Shown here piece after piece: positions 5,291 to 12,734 of a stretch of DNA of 19,869 nt (positions are counted from its first letter, which is position 1; each line of letters begins with the position of its first letter). Origin of the DNA: Oscillospiraceae bacterium (GTDB lineage Bacteria > Bacillota_A > Clostridia > Oscillospirales > Oscillospiraceae); the NCBI GenBank assembly GCA_017470325.1, contig JAFUES010000018.1:1-19869 (forward strand), given 5' to 3'. Made by a program: the position numbers and the translations under genes. The notes beneath the pieces were generated by a model, which saw only the letters and a list, made by a program, of their open reading frames with translations, was not told the DNA's origin and did no database searches.

Positions 5291-6397
5291 ATGCGTGACA
5301 CTGTTTTTGTTCCTGCTTTCGGAAACCGGCCCCGCAATCTGGTGGGACGGGAAGACATCTTGAATCGTTTTGAGAATACCATGCGGAGCATTCCCGGAAG
5401 CCGGGAGCGTGCGCTTCTCTTGCTGGGGCAAAGAGGCTCCGGAAAGACCGTTCTGCTTCTGGAGTTCGCAGAGATTGCAAGAGCCGCAGGCTATATCGTT
5501 GCTTCTCCGACTGTTGTATCCAAAGAGATGCCTGTCCGTATTCTGGAGAAATTGCGTTCAGACGGCGAGCGATATCTTTCTGGCGACAAAGCTCAGCTCT
5601 CCGGCGGAAGCGTGAACGCTCTTGGTTTTGGCGGCGGGATCGATTTCAAGATCCAGGATCAGCCCGCCAAGAGCTTTGCCTGGAACCTCGCACAGACTTG
5701 CAGAGAACTGAGCCGAAAGGGAAAACCTGTCCTGATCCTCATCGATGAGGTTCAGGCAAATCATGATGAATTGCGGCAGCTGATCGTTGCCTATCAGGAG
5801 ATGGTCGGAGAGGGACTTGACGTCACCATCGTTCTCGCCGGCCTTCCGATCGCCATCTCATCTGTGCTCAATGATCACGTACTGACTTTTCTAAACCGCG
5901 CAGTCAAGATCGACCTTCCTCCCCTGCGGATCGGCGATATCGTTTGCTACTACCAGAATGTATTCTCCGATTTGGGTCTGTCTGTGAGCAGCAGCCAGAT
6001 TCAAAAAGCGGCAGAGGCAACCGAAGGATCCCCCTATCTGATGCAGCTGATCGGCCATTATCTTGTGGTCGGGACCGGCGAAGACGGCGTAGTGACGGAG
6101 GAAGCTTTCTCCACAGCAATTCAGCGTGGAAAAGAAGACTTTATGAACGATATATGCCAGACGGCCCTGGCTCCGCTATCGGAGAAAGATATCGCCTTTT
6201 TGGCAGCAATGGCTCCCGATGCGGAGCAAACAGAAATCGCCAGCATCGTCTCCCGTTTACAATGCACCAATTCGCTTGCGCAGACCTACAAGAGGCGGCT
6301 GATCCAGTCGGGGATCATTTCTCAGCCGAGAAGAGGCGTCGTACAGTTCGCAGTTCCCTATTTGCGGGATTATCTATACAAGCAATACGCGGAATAA
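5291..6397 (+). CDS. Orc1/Cdc6- or STAND-like P-loop ATPase with C-terminal winged helix
   Basis: The 368-residue soluble protein opens with FGNRPRNLVGREDIL, the Orc/archaeal-ATPase type lead-in. It has Walker A GQRGSGKT (46-53), Walker B VLILIDEVQ (147-154) with D152 and E153, a sensor I-like strand VTIVLAGLP (178-186) and an arginine in TFLNRA (199-204). Residues about 285-360 look like a winged helix (LSEKDIAFLAAMA, QTYKRRLIQSGII, VVQFAVPYLRDYLY). No membrane segment is seen. Related stand-alone ATPases occur in many Firmicutes and Actinobacteria; their job is not established, and regulatory or defence roles are only suggested. It is a single-gene unit with its own promoter and terminator, set between two copies of one hairpin and to the right of a copy of the 31-bp repeat. 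That suggests arrival as a cassette. Confidence 0.85.
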   Translation: MRDTVFVPAFGNRPRNLVGREDILNRFENTMRSIPGSRERALLLLGQRGSGKTVLLLEFAEIARAAGYIVASPTVVSKEMPVRILEKLRSDGERYLSGDKAQLSGGSVNALGFGGGIDFKIQDQPAKSFAWNLAQTCRELSRKGKPVLILIDEVQANHDELRQLIVAYQEMVGEGLDVTIVLAGLPIAISSVLNDHVLTFLNRAVKIDLPPLRIGDIVCYYQNVFSDLGLSVSSSQIQKAAEATEGSPYLMQLIGHYLVVGTGEDGVVTEEAFSTAIQRGKEDFMNDICQTALAPLSEKDIAFLAAMAPDAEQTEIASIVSRLQCTNSLAQTYKRRLIQSGIISQPRRGVVQFAVPYLRDYLYKQYAE

Positions 6398-6404
6398 TCT
6401 TCCC

Positions 6405-6450
6405 AACAAAAACCGCCCCGGTCCGAGGATTCTTTCTCAGACCGGGGCGG
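6405..6450. terminator. GC-rich hairpin, second copy; bidirectional terminator
   Basis: A perfect 11-bp stem (6413-6423 with 6440-6450) lies 15 bases after the ATPase stop. On the minus strand it is followed by TTTTTGTT, on the plus strand by CTTTAAG. It can end both the ATPase transcript and the leftward partner-switch operon. Confidence 0.75.
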
Positions 6451-6542
6451 CTTTAAGCTCAGCTTTTATATAGCACAAGAACCGCCGACACAAACTCGGA
6501 AATCACGCACGTGATCCCGTCTTTACGCCCGCCAAAATGTTC

Positions 6543-6579
6543 AAAGGAGTAATGCCGGTGTGTCTGCATTACTCCTTTT
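6543..6579. terminator. Terminator hairpin behind the partner-switch operon
   Basis: A perfect 13-bp stem (6543-6555 with 6566-6578, loop of 10) lies 14 bases past the stop of the RsbW-like gene. Its flanks give short T-runs in both directions. Confidence 0.65.
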
Positions 6580-6592
6580 CGCTGCGTTCCCT

Positions 6593-7012
6593 TCAGATTC
6601 TTTTGATCAGCGTCAGCCTGTTTTGTCCGTCCGCATATTCATAGCGCAGCTCATCCATGGTTTTCTTCGCCATATAGATGCCAAGTCCCCCGATCTCCCG
6701 CTCCTCGGCGGAGAGGCTCACATCCGGGTCCTCCCGCTCCAGCGGGTTAAAGGCGGCACCGCTGTCAATAAAGGTAATTCTCACCGCACCCGCACCTTCC
6801 GGGACTTCCATCCGAACAGTAGCCGTACCGCTGCCGGGCGCATAGGCGTAGCTCGCGATATTCACAAAGATCTCTTCCGCCGCCACGCTGATCTGCATCT
6901 GCGCCTTCATCGGGCAGCCGGCTTGCTCCAGCTGCTGCTCCAGAAACGACAGGACCTCCGGCAATCTCTCGATCCGGGCCGGGAGCGTCAGCTCTTTAAA
7001 TATGTTGCTCAT
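6593..7012 (-). CDS. RsbW-like anti-sigma factor / serine kinase (HATPase)
   Basis: The 139-residue product is a GHKL-fold kinase of the RsbW/SpoIIAB group, which binds a sigma factor or other target and phosphorylates a STAS antagonist. The N box is AAEEIFVNIASYAY (44-57), the G1 box FIDSGAAFNP (81-90) and the G2 box GGLGIYMAKK (108-117). I start it at 7012 (MSNIFKEL), where the ATG overlaps the phosphatase stop as ATGA and AAAGGAG lies just upstream. An in-frame ATG nine codons earlier falls inside the phosphatase gene. It is the last gene of a three-gene coupled operon. No sigma factor gene is adjacent, so its target lies elsewhere or is not a sigma factor. Confidence 0.9.
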   Translation of the reverse strand: MSNIFKELTLPARIERLPEVLSFLEQQLEQAGCPMKAQMQISVAAEEIFVNIASYAYAPGSGTATVRMEVPEGAGAVRITFIDSGAAFNPLEREDPDVSLSAEEREIGGLGIYMAKKTMDELRYEYADGQNRLTLIKRI

Positions 7013-9177
7013 ACGACGTCTCCTTTGTATTCCAGGCACAGCATCGTCAAATCGTCAAACTGCTCGGCATCCTGTACGAAGCGATCCACCGCTCTGCGTA
7101 CATTGTGCAGGATTTCCTCCGGCGAAGCGTTCGGATCCTCATCCATCGCGGCGAGCATCCGCTCCGTGCCGAACATTTCGTTTTGGTCATTTGTCGCCTC
7201 GGGCACGCCGTCGGTATAGAGAAACAGCTTGGAGCCGGGCGTGAGCGTCAGCTCATATTCTCTGTACCGGATCCCTTCCATACCGCCGATGACGAAACCG
7301 TGCTTGTCCTTGATCAGTTGGGATCTGCTTCCCGTCTGCATGATCACCGGGTACTCATGTCCGGCGTTGGCGGCCGTGATCTTACCCGTGGCGGTGTCCA
7401 GGATTCCAAACCAAACCGTGACGAACATCTCCTCCCGGTTGTTGGAGCAGATCTGCTCGTTGACAGATCGCAGCACCTCCGCGGGACTGCGTCCGGTCAT
7501 GGCATAGTTCTGCACCAGGATCTTGGAAATCATCATGAACAGCGCGGCGGGTACTCCCTTGCCGGATACGTCCGCCATGACCAGGCCCAGGTGGGTATCG
7601 TCGATCAGGAAGAAATCATAGAAGTCGCCGCCGACCTCCTTGGCGGGGGTCATGGTCGCGTAGATGTCGAAATCAGGGCGCTCCGGAAAAGCAGGGAAAA
7701 TGTTCGGCAGCATATCCGCCTGGATCCGCGTGGCCAAAGCCAACTCCGTGCCGATGCGCTCCTTCTCCGCGGTGATCTCCGTGATCTGGGCGATATAGTT
7801 CCGCGTCCGTTTGGAGAGAGTCGCAAAGGACTCTGCCAGGATCTCGATCTCGTCATCGGTGCGATAGACGTCCTCCATCTCAAAAGCCTGGTCGCTTCCG
7901 CTGAGTGCGTTGATGCGCTTGGTCATATGCTCAAGCGGCTTCACCACTCTGCCGGCTACCACCAGTGCGCCGATCACCGCGAGCAAAAGGATCGTCAGCG
8001 TCAGGATCAGGATCGTCTGACCGGAATGCCTTGCCCCCTGTTCGTACACGCCAAGCGCTCCGTTATTGATTTCCTCATAACGTGTCAGCATTGCCGCTGT
8101 GGGCTGATCCGTGACAGTCTTTTCCACGACGGATACGACCGCCCAACCCAGGGTCTCCATGGGCGCCCCGGTCAGGTAATATTGCTTTTCGTCGATCTCA
8201 ATCAGCGTAAGCGCGGTCCGCTCCTTGAGGGCCTGCGTAACGAAGCGCGCCAGCTCTCCGTTTTCGCTCTCACGCAGATCCGGGGCGTCACGGGAGAGCC
8301 CCGCCTGAAACACGCCGTCCGTCTGTGGGGAAAACAGGACCTGTCCGTCTTCGTTGATCACGCAGAGGAAGCCGCCCTCAGTACTTGTGCTCTGGACGTA
8401 TTCGTCAATGGAGGTCAAAAAGATATCCGCGCCCACCACGGCCACAAGCTCGCCGTCACGATAGACCGGCGCCGCGCAGACAAGACCGAGGATATCCGTA
8501 AACGTATCCGCTTCCACCCCTGTGAAGATCAGCTCACCGGCCCGGGCAGCCTTCTGATACCAGGGGCGATCACGTACCGGGAAGATATCATACGCTTCCC
8601 CGCTCTCGGAAAAGTAAGCGCCGGCGCGGTCATCCACGAAGAGGATGCAGCCATCCGCGGTGGCCACAAAGCAGGAGCTGAGCTTGTCGGAGTTTTCGAA
8701 CATGGCCAGCATGATCTCGCTCATATTGGCGACCAGTCCCAACGCTTCCGATCCTGCCGGGTCGACGCCCTCTTCATGCTGCATCTGCACGGAGGCGATC
8801 CCGTCGTTTATCATGTCCGGTGCGGAATACGGATGGGCCGAGAAACTGTCCGCATGGGCAAACAGCTCCTCGGCAAAAGCCCGGAGCGTCAGCACGTCAG
8901 TGCGTACATCCGCGAAAAGGTCGTTTGCAATATAGGCCTGCAGCGCCGTGGTGCGCGACATGGAGGTATCCAGCACAGCCTGCATGGTCTCCTGAGAGAC
9001 CGCCGCAATGGAGGCTTGCTGCTCAGCGCTCGCTTCCTGCACGATGTGGGTCAGGTTCTTTTGTTGATAGACCGCAACGGCAGCATACGCCGTAATAAGC
9101 GCCGCGATAAAGATCAGCATGAGATTGAAGATCTTCTGCTGCAGCCCGCCGATCTTGATTCCGCGAATGATCTTCAT
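7009..9177 (-). CDS. Membrane dCACHE-HAMP-PP2C (SpoIIE/RsbU-type) phosphatase
   Basis: The 722-residue sensor phosphatase is predicted to dephosphorylate the STAS protein encoded before it and so free the target of the kinase encoded after it. Layout: membrane segment at about 17-38; an extracellular double-CACHE domain at about 45-385 with the typical RDRPWYQKA stretch (202-210); a second membrane segment at about 388-410; HAMP to about 465; a short coiled linker; and an SpoIIE-type PP2C domain at about 505-720. Metal-site residues are visible in EVGGDFYDF (514-522), MADVSGKGVPAALF (534-547), LYTDGVPEATN (653-663) and FDDLTML (707-713). The CACHE domain suggests a small ligand such as an amino or organic acid. 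It overlaps both neighbours by 4 bases (ATGA). Confidence 0.94.
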   Translation of the reverse strand: MKIIRGIKIGGLQQKIFNLMLIFIAALITAYAAVAVYQQKNLTHIVQEASAEQQASIAAVSQETMQAVLDTSMSRTTALQAYIANDLFADVRTDVLTLRAFAEELFAHADSFSAHPYSAPDMINDGIASVQMQHEEGVDPAGSEALGLVANMSEIMLAMFENSDKLSSCFVATADGCILFVDDRAGAYFSESGEAYDIFPVRDRPWYQKAARAGELIFTGVEADTFTDILGLVCAAPVYRDGELVAVVGADIFLTSIDEYVQSTSTEGGFLCVINEDGQVLFSPQTDGVFQAGLSRDAPDLRESENGELARFVTQALKERTALTLIEIDEKQYYLTGAPMETLGWAVVSVVEKTVTDQPTAAMLTRYEEINNGALGVYEQGARHSGQTILILTLTILLLAVIGALVVAGRVVKPLEHMTKRINALSGSDQAFEMEDVYRTDDEIEILAESFATLSKRTRNYIAQITEITAEKERIGTELALATRIQADMLPNIFPAFPERPDFDIYATMTPAKEVGGDFYDFFLIDDTHLGLVMADVSGKGVPAALFMMISKILVQNYAMTGRSPAEVLRSVNEQICSNNREEMFVTVWFGILDTATGKITAANAGHEYPVIMQTGSRSQLIKDKHGFVIGGMEGIRYREYELTLTPGSKLFLYTDGVPEATNDQNEMFGTERMLAAMDEDPNASPEEILHNVRRAVDRFVQDAEQFDDLTMLCLEYKGDVV

Positions 9178-9473
9178 TCGATCGTCAGAATATCCGTAAA
9201 GCCTGTCACCTCAAAGATTTCCATGATCGTCTCGTTGACATGCCTCACCTTCATCTCTCCCTGCTTGTTCATGCTTTTCTGCGCGCTCAGCAGTACGCGA
9301 AGCCCGGCGGAAGAAATGTATTCCAGGGCCGCCATGTCCATGACAAGAACGGTCACGCCGTCAAGGGACGCTTTCAATTCTTTTTCCAGTTCCGGCGCCG
9401 TCGTCGTGTCCAGCCGGCCGGTCAACGCGACAGTCAGTTCCGTTTCACACGTGCTTTTTTCAATGCTCAGCAT
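9174..9473 (-). CDS. STAS-domain anti-anti-sigma factor (RsbV/SpoIIAA-like)
   Basis: The 99-residue single STAS domain has the strand-rich start LTVALTGRLDTTTAPELEKE and the phosphoacceptor loop MAALEYISSAGLRVLL (47-62); S55 is the likely phosphorylated serine. In known partner switches the unphosphorylated protein captures the kinase and releases the target. The start at 9473 has GGAGGGAG 7 bases upstream. It is the first gene of the operon, and its stop overlaps the phosphatase start (ATGA), so the three proteins should be made in step. I see TATAAA in the leader but no matching -35 box. Confidence 0.93.
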   Translation of the reverse strand: MLSIEKSTCETELTVALTGRLDTTTAPELEKELKASLDGVTVLVMDMAALEYISSAGLRVLLSAQKSMNKQGEMKVRHVNETIMEIFEVTGFTDILTIE

Positions 9474-9564
9474 AGTATGCTCCCTCCTGTATCTTTTCTA
9501 TTCTTCTCTTCTTTTATAATTTAAAAAGAATAGGGTCTGACCTTCGCAAGGCTTCGATCGCCTG

Positions 9565-9771
9565 CTATTCAGGATAATCAGAATTTAGGATAGCACCCGC
9601 TGTCCAACAAATGTCCAGTAAAGCACTCATTTTATCTATTTTTCTATGCTCGCGATACCAAAGCACAGTCCGCATTGTGCAAACAAAGTCAATTGCTTGT
9701 AAATTCACTGTTTGTGTCATTGACGCTTGTGCTGACTCAGGAGCTTCGCCTAACACCGTTTTTCTCGGCAA
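9565..9771 (-). pseudogene. AT-rich remnant frame spanning repeat copy B
   Basis: A 68-codon minus-strand frame begins with TTG, without a ribosome binding site, and reads LGEAPESAQASMTQTVNLQA onward into the repeat. Its base composition is clearly poorer in GC than the neighbours. It may be the 3' tail of a lost transposase or cassette gene. I do not recognise the sequence, and it could also be fortuitous. Confidence 0.3.
9590..9620 (+). repeat. 31-bp dispersed direct repeat, copy B
   Basis: Same pattern and orientation as 5082-5112; the three mismatches fall together (CCC instead of TGG after ATAGCA). The two copies bracket 4.5 kb containing the ATPase gene and the partner-switch operon. 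Confidence 0.75.
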
Positions 9772-9790
9772 GTGAATGCTCTAAGCATAA

Positions 9791-9821
9791 CAGGGGCGCA
9801 GCCGATTTGGCTGCGCCCCTG
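9791..9821. terminator. Hairpin downstream of the RhuM gene
   Basis: A perfect 13-bp GC-rich stem (9791-9803 with 9809-9821, loop GATTT) lies 50 bases past the RhuM stop. Neither side has a long T-run, so termination may be partial. Confidence 0.6.
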
Positions 9822-9871
9822 CACTGTCTTTAGAGATATAGAGCAAACATAGCCCGCTCCGTGAAAACGTT

Positions 9872-10879
9872 TCAGTTTTTCTTCCCTTTTTTCATCTCAG
9901 CCTTGACTTCCTTCTCTGCGACTTTGATGCTCTGCAGATAAGCCTCCTCTACCGGGGTGAGGGTCTTCTGCTGATACTTTCGGTATTCGCCGCGGGCCTT
10001 TTCCATAGCCGCCGCGTGGGAGACCGCGCCCGCGTCGTTCAGCAGCGGCCGCCCACCTGAAGACAGGATCGCGTCCAGCTGCCGGATGTAGTCCTTCATA
10101 TACATGGGCCGGTGCTCGATGGCGCTGATCTCGGCAAAGTCAAAATAACCGGAGACCAGGTTGTTCAGGATGCGAAGCTCATCTTCGTTCAGATAGTTCT
10201 TGGCGATCTCCACATCGCGCAGCACCGGGAACTCCCCGGCGAAGCTCTTAAGTCCCATGAATTCCTGCTCCGCATCCGCCCGCTCAAAGATGACCTCCGC
10301 CGCGGTGTGGCCGTGGGCGGCGTAGTGCAGCTTGTTCTGAACGATCTTGAAAAACCGAACGGATTCGGGGCTGGCGGGGTCATAGTCCATGCTGGTGGCG
10401 TAGAGGTCCAGCACCTGGCGGTACAGCACCTTTTCCGAGGACCGGATATCCCGGATGCGGTCCAGCAGCTCTTTCCAATAGTCGCCGCCGCCCTGTCCTT
10501 TCAGCCGCTCGTCATCCAGAGCGAAGCCCTTACGGATGTAGTCTTTCAGGACATGGCTCGCCCAGAGGCGGAACTGCACTCCCCTCTGGGATTTGACGCG
10601 ATAACCCACGGAAATGATAACATCAAGATTATAGTAATCGACCCGATAGCTTTTCCCGTCGGAAGCAGTTGTTGCAAAATTTGCAACAACTGAATCGCGG
10701 CGCAACTCACCCTCTGTGAAGATGTTCTTGATATGCCGGGAAATCGTGGACTTGTCCCGCCCGAACAGCTCCGCCATTTGCTCCAGCGAGAGCCAGACCG
10801 TCTCGTCCCGCATATTGACATCAAGCTTTGTCAGCCCATCCTCCGTCTGATAGAGGATGATCTCTCCGTGTTGATCCAT
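9872..10879 (-). CDS. RhuM-family protein (virulence-associated, DNA-binding N-terminus)
   Basis: The 335-residue product has a helix-turn-helix near the N-terminus (WLSLEQMAELFGRDKSTISR, 29-48). The family core follows: a conserved stretch around SYRVDYYNLDVIISVGYRVK (77-96) and GVQFRLWASHVLKDYIRKGF (100-119), and a mainly helical C-terminal half ending in a Lys-rich tail. RhuM was named from a Salmonella pathogenicity island; relatives are common on mobile islands and near toxin-antitoxin or restriction genes, with no proven activity. I start it at 10879, preceded by GAGGGAAAGGGAG. The frame stays open upstream through the tRNA gene, which cannot be coding. Length is normal for the family. 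It sits directly behind the 3' end of a tRNA gene, a typical island position. Confidence 0.87.
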   Translation of the reverse strand: MDQHGEIILYQTEDGLTKLDVNMRDETVWLSLEQMAELFGRDKSTISRHIKNIFTEGELRRDSVVANFATTASDGKSYRVDYYNLDVIISVGYRVKSQRGVQFRLWASHVLKDYIRKGFALDDERLKGQGGGDYWKELLDRIRDIRSSEKVLYRQVLDLYATSMDYDPASPESVRFFKIVQNKLHYAAHGHTAAEVIFERADAEQEFMGLKSFAGEFPVLRDVEIAKNYLNEDELRILNNLVSGYFDFAEISAIEHRPMYMKDYIRQLDAILSSGGRPLLNDAGAVSHAAAMEKARGEYRKYQQKTLTPVEEAYLQSIKVAEKEVKAEMKKGKKN

Positions 10880-10935
10880 AGCTCCCTTTCCCTCAAAGGC
10901 TGCTTTTAACAAATCCTCTCCATAGAACTGCTTGC

Positions 10936-10965
10936 AGTATAAGTGAGAATGGTCATTGATTCCAA
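10936..10965 (-). promoter_or_regulatory. Promoter of the RhuM gene
   Basis: On the minus strand TTGGAA (10960-10965) is followed after 18 bases by TATACT (10936-10941), 57 bases before the chosen start. This supports a start at 10879 and separate transcription from the tRNA. Confidence 0.6.
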
Positions 10966-11004
10966 GCAGATTCACAGTGCGGAATGGCATTTGAACTATT
11001 GAGT

Positions 11005-11040
11005 ATGAAAAATGCACGATTTTTTCAAAATCGTGCATTT
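11005..11040 (-). terminator. Rho-independent terminator of tRNA-Pro
   Basis: A perfect 14-bp stem (11010-11023 with 11027-11040, loop of 3) starts two bases after the tRNA CCA end and is followed on the minus strand by TTTTTC. Confidence 0.85.
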
Positions 11041-11042
11041 CT

Positions 11043-11118
11043 TGGTCCGAGTGACTGGATTTGAACCAGCGGCCTCTTGAACCCCATTCAAGCGCGCTAC
11101 CATCTGCGCTACACCCGG
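11043..11118 (-). tRNA. tRNA-Pro (anticodon GGG), CCA encoded
   Basis: A full cloverleaf can be drawn: acceptor CCGGGTG/CACTCGG (one G-U), D arm GCGC/GCGC, anticodon stem CTTGA/TCAAG with loop ATGGGGT (anticodon GGG, reading CCC/CCU), variable AGGCC, T arm GCTGG-TTCAAAT-CCAGT, discriminator A and encoded CCA. The 76-nt length is standard. The accessory genes lie on its 3' side, the usual side for integrase-mediated insertion, but I found no second copy of the tRNA 3' end in the window. Confidence 0.95.
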
Positions 11119-11196
11119 TCATCGTCAGAAGAAGCTCGCTGCGTTCCGTTTCCGCCTGGCGGCGAAAACTGCACTCCGCTCCCTCCTTCTTCCTTT

Positions 11197-11231
11197 CCAA
11201 ATCAAACCCGCTTCGCTGGGCTTTGATTTGG
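11197..11231. repeat. Hairpin in the tRNA-Pro leader
   Basis: CCAAATCAAA (11197-11206) pairs perfectly with TTTGATTTGG (11222-11231) around a partly paired CCCGCTTCGCTGGG loop. It lies within the roughly 170-base leader predicted for the tRNA transcript and has no T-tract. It may be a processing signal or part of a tRNA-associated spacer repeat. Nothing else is seen in 11119-11283. Confidence 0.5.
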
Positions 11232-11283
11232 TTATTGGGGAGGAATCAGCGGCGTCTTCTGTATATAAACGCAAAGCCCTTGG

Positions 11284-11327
11284 CCTTGCCGCCCGATTAT
11301 ATTAGCACAATCGGGCGGCAAGGTCAA
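11284..11327 (-). promoter_or_regulatory. tRNA-Pro promoter embedded in a 15-bp inverted repeat
   Basis: On the minus strand TTGACC (11322-11327) and TAATAT (11299-11304) are spaced by 17 bases. The spacer is the left arm of a perfect inverted repeat (11284-11298 with 11309-11323), the -10 box fills the 10-base loop, and the right arm covers the likely transcription start. The same structure lies between brnQ and the tRNA and might also slow read-through from brnQ, though no T-run follows it on that strand. Confidence 0.6.
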
Positions 11328-11408
11328 GCATTATTTTTCACTTTTTCGCAGCTTTTCACAGGCCTTTGCTCCCGTCAGGCGCACAGGCCCAGCACCGAGG
11401 CAAACGGT

Positions 11409-12734
11409 TCAGACAGTCCCCTCTCCGTCCGGGTCCGGCTCGTCCTCCGGGTCCTCCGCCCGCTCCAGCCAGGGCAGCCGGTATACGAAGGCCGCGAAGC
11501 CCCCCAGCAGCGCCGGGAGCACCCAGGCCATATCCACCTTGGCCAGGGGCAGGCGCTGCAGCCAGGGCATGGACAGGCCGAAGGAATCCAGAGCGCTGAG
11601 GACACTGGCCAGCAGCGCGCCCAGCACCGCGCAGATGCAGATGCTGTTGGACATGTGGGGCGCGATCAGCGACACCAGCACCAACACCAGCACCGGCGGG
11701 TAGACCAGGCCCAGGATGGGCGCGGCGATGGAGACAATGGTGTCCAGCCCCAGGTTGGCCACCACGGCGCTGAACACGCAGATGATGACCACGAAGGCCT
11801 TGTAGGAGACCTTGCCCCGGCACAGTGTGGCCAGGTGGTCTGCCGCGGCGCTGACCAGGGCCACGGCGGTGGTGACGCAGGCCAGGGCCACCACGATGGC
11901 AAAGACGATCAGGCCCGCCCGGCCCAGCAGGCCCTGGACGATGGCGATGACCAGCTCCGCCCGGCCGATCTCCGGGCTGTAGAGCCGGGAGACCGTGGCG
12001 CCCAAATAGGCCAGGCCGAAGTACACCAGCAACAGCAGTACGCCAGCCACCACGGAGGCGCGGACCAGCACCTTCTGCCGGGGAGTTGCGTCGGCATAGC
12101 CCTTGTCGGCGGCGCTCTTGACCAGCACCGCGCCGAAGACCAGCGCCGCCAGCACGTCCATGGTCTGGTAGCCCGCCTGGATGCCGGTGACCACCACGCT
12201 GTCCACCCGGGTCTCCGGCGAGACGGCGCCCAGGGGCCGGACCATGCCCACCACGATCAGCAGGGCCAGACCCAGCAGCAGGGCCGGGGTCAGGAATTTG
12301 CCGATGATATCGATCACCGCGGACTCCCGGATGCTCAGCGCCAGGATCACCGCAAAGAACAGCACCGAGAACAGCGCCGCCGACAGGCCCGGCACCAGCT
12401 GGGATACGCCCATCTCAAAGGTGGTGGCCGCCGTGCGGGGGATGGCCAGCATGGGTCCGATGCAGAGGATGACGATGGTCATGACCACGGTAGCGGCCTT
12501 CCGGCCCAGCCGGTCCATGACCCGCTCGGCGCTGCCCTCCCGCAGCAGGGCGAAGAGCGCCAACAGGGCCAGCAGCACGTCGGCAAAGTAATAGGCCGCG
12601 AAGCCGCCCAGCCACAGGCGGCCGGACTGCAGGCCCAGATAGGGCGGAAAGATCACGTTGCCCGCGCCGAAGAACATGGAGAACAGGGCAAAGCCGATGG
12701 TCAGCACGTCCAGTACGCCGCGTTTATTCTTCAT
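11409..12734 (-). CDS. brnQ: Branched-chain amino acid:cation symporter (BrnQ / LIVCS family)
   Basis: The 441-residue, 12-helix inner-membrane carrier imports leucine, isoleucine and valine with Na+ or H+. The family signature GFALFSMFFGAGNVIFPPYLG is near the N-terminus (13-33), followed by a long series of hydrophobic segments and a short acidic tail (EDPEDEPDPDGEGTV). The start at 12734 (MKNKRGVLDVL) has AGGTGG close upstream and overlaps the end of the NSS transporter gene by 11 bases, so translation is coupled. An open frame of 59 codons before it lies wholly inside that gene. No T-box or other amino acid leader is seen, as expected for a downstream gene. Substrate is by family only. 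Confidence 0.92.
   Translation of the reverse strand: MKNKRGVLDVLTIGFALFSMFFGAGNVIFPPYLGLQSGRLWLGGFAAYYFADVLLALLALFALLREGSAERVMDRLGRKAATVVMTIVILCIGPMLAIPRTAATTFEMGVSQLVPGLSAALFSVLFFAVILALSIRESAVIDIIGKFLTPALLLGLALLIVVGMVRPLGAVSPETRVDSVVVTGIQAGYQTMDVLAALVFGAVLVKSAADKGYADATPRQKVLVRASVVAGVLLLLVYFGLAYLGATVSRLYSPEIGRAELVIAIVQGLLGRAGLIVFAIVVALACVTTAVALVSAAADHLATLCRGKVSYKAFVVIICVFSAVVANLGLDTIVSIAAPILGLVYPPVLVLVLVSLIAPHMSNSICICAVLGALLASVLSALDSFGLSMPWLQRLPLAKVDMAWVLPALLGGFAAFVYRLPWLERAEDPEDEPDPDGEGTV

Larger units (their letters stand above)
9474..9871. other. Intergenic scar region between the STAS and RhuM genes
   Basis: No functional gene is evident. It holds the leader of the STAS operon, the second full copy of the 31-bp repeat (9590-9620), a remnant-like frame (9565-9771) and a hairpin (9791-9821). 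GCAAACATAGC occurs at 9843-9853 and also at 5075-5085, next to the other repeat copy, a second small link between the two junctions. Confidence 0.5.

Noticed and set aside
7105..9519. Long plus-strand open frame opposite the phosphatase gene
   Set aside because: It is antisense to a clear dCACHE-HAMP-PP2C gene. The translated sequence is His/Arg/Gln-rich shadow protein without domains.
10880..11200. N-terminal extension of the RhuM frame
   Set aside because: The frame stays open through the tRNA-Pro gene and its terminator. A start at 10879 with its own promoter and normal family length is better.
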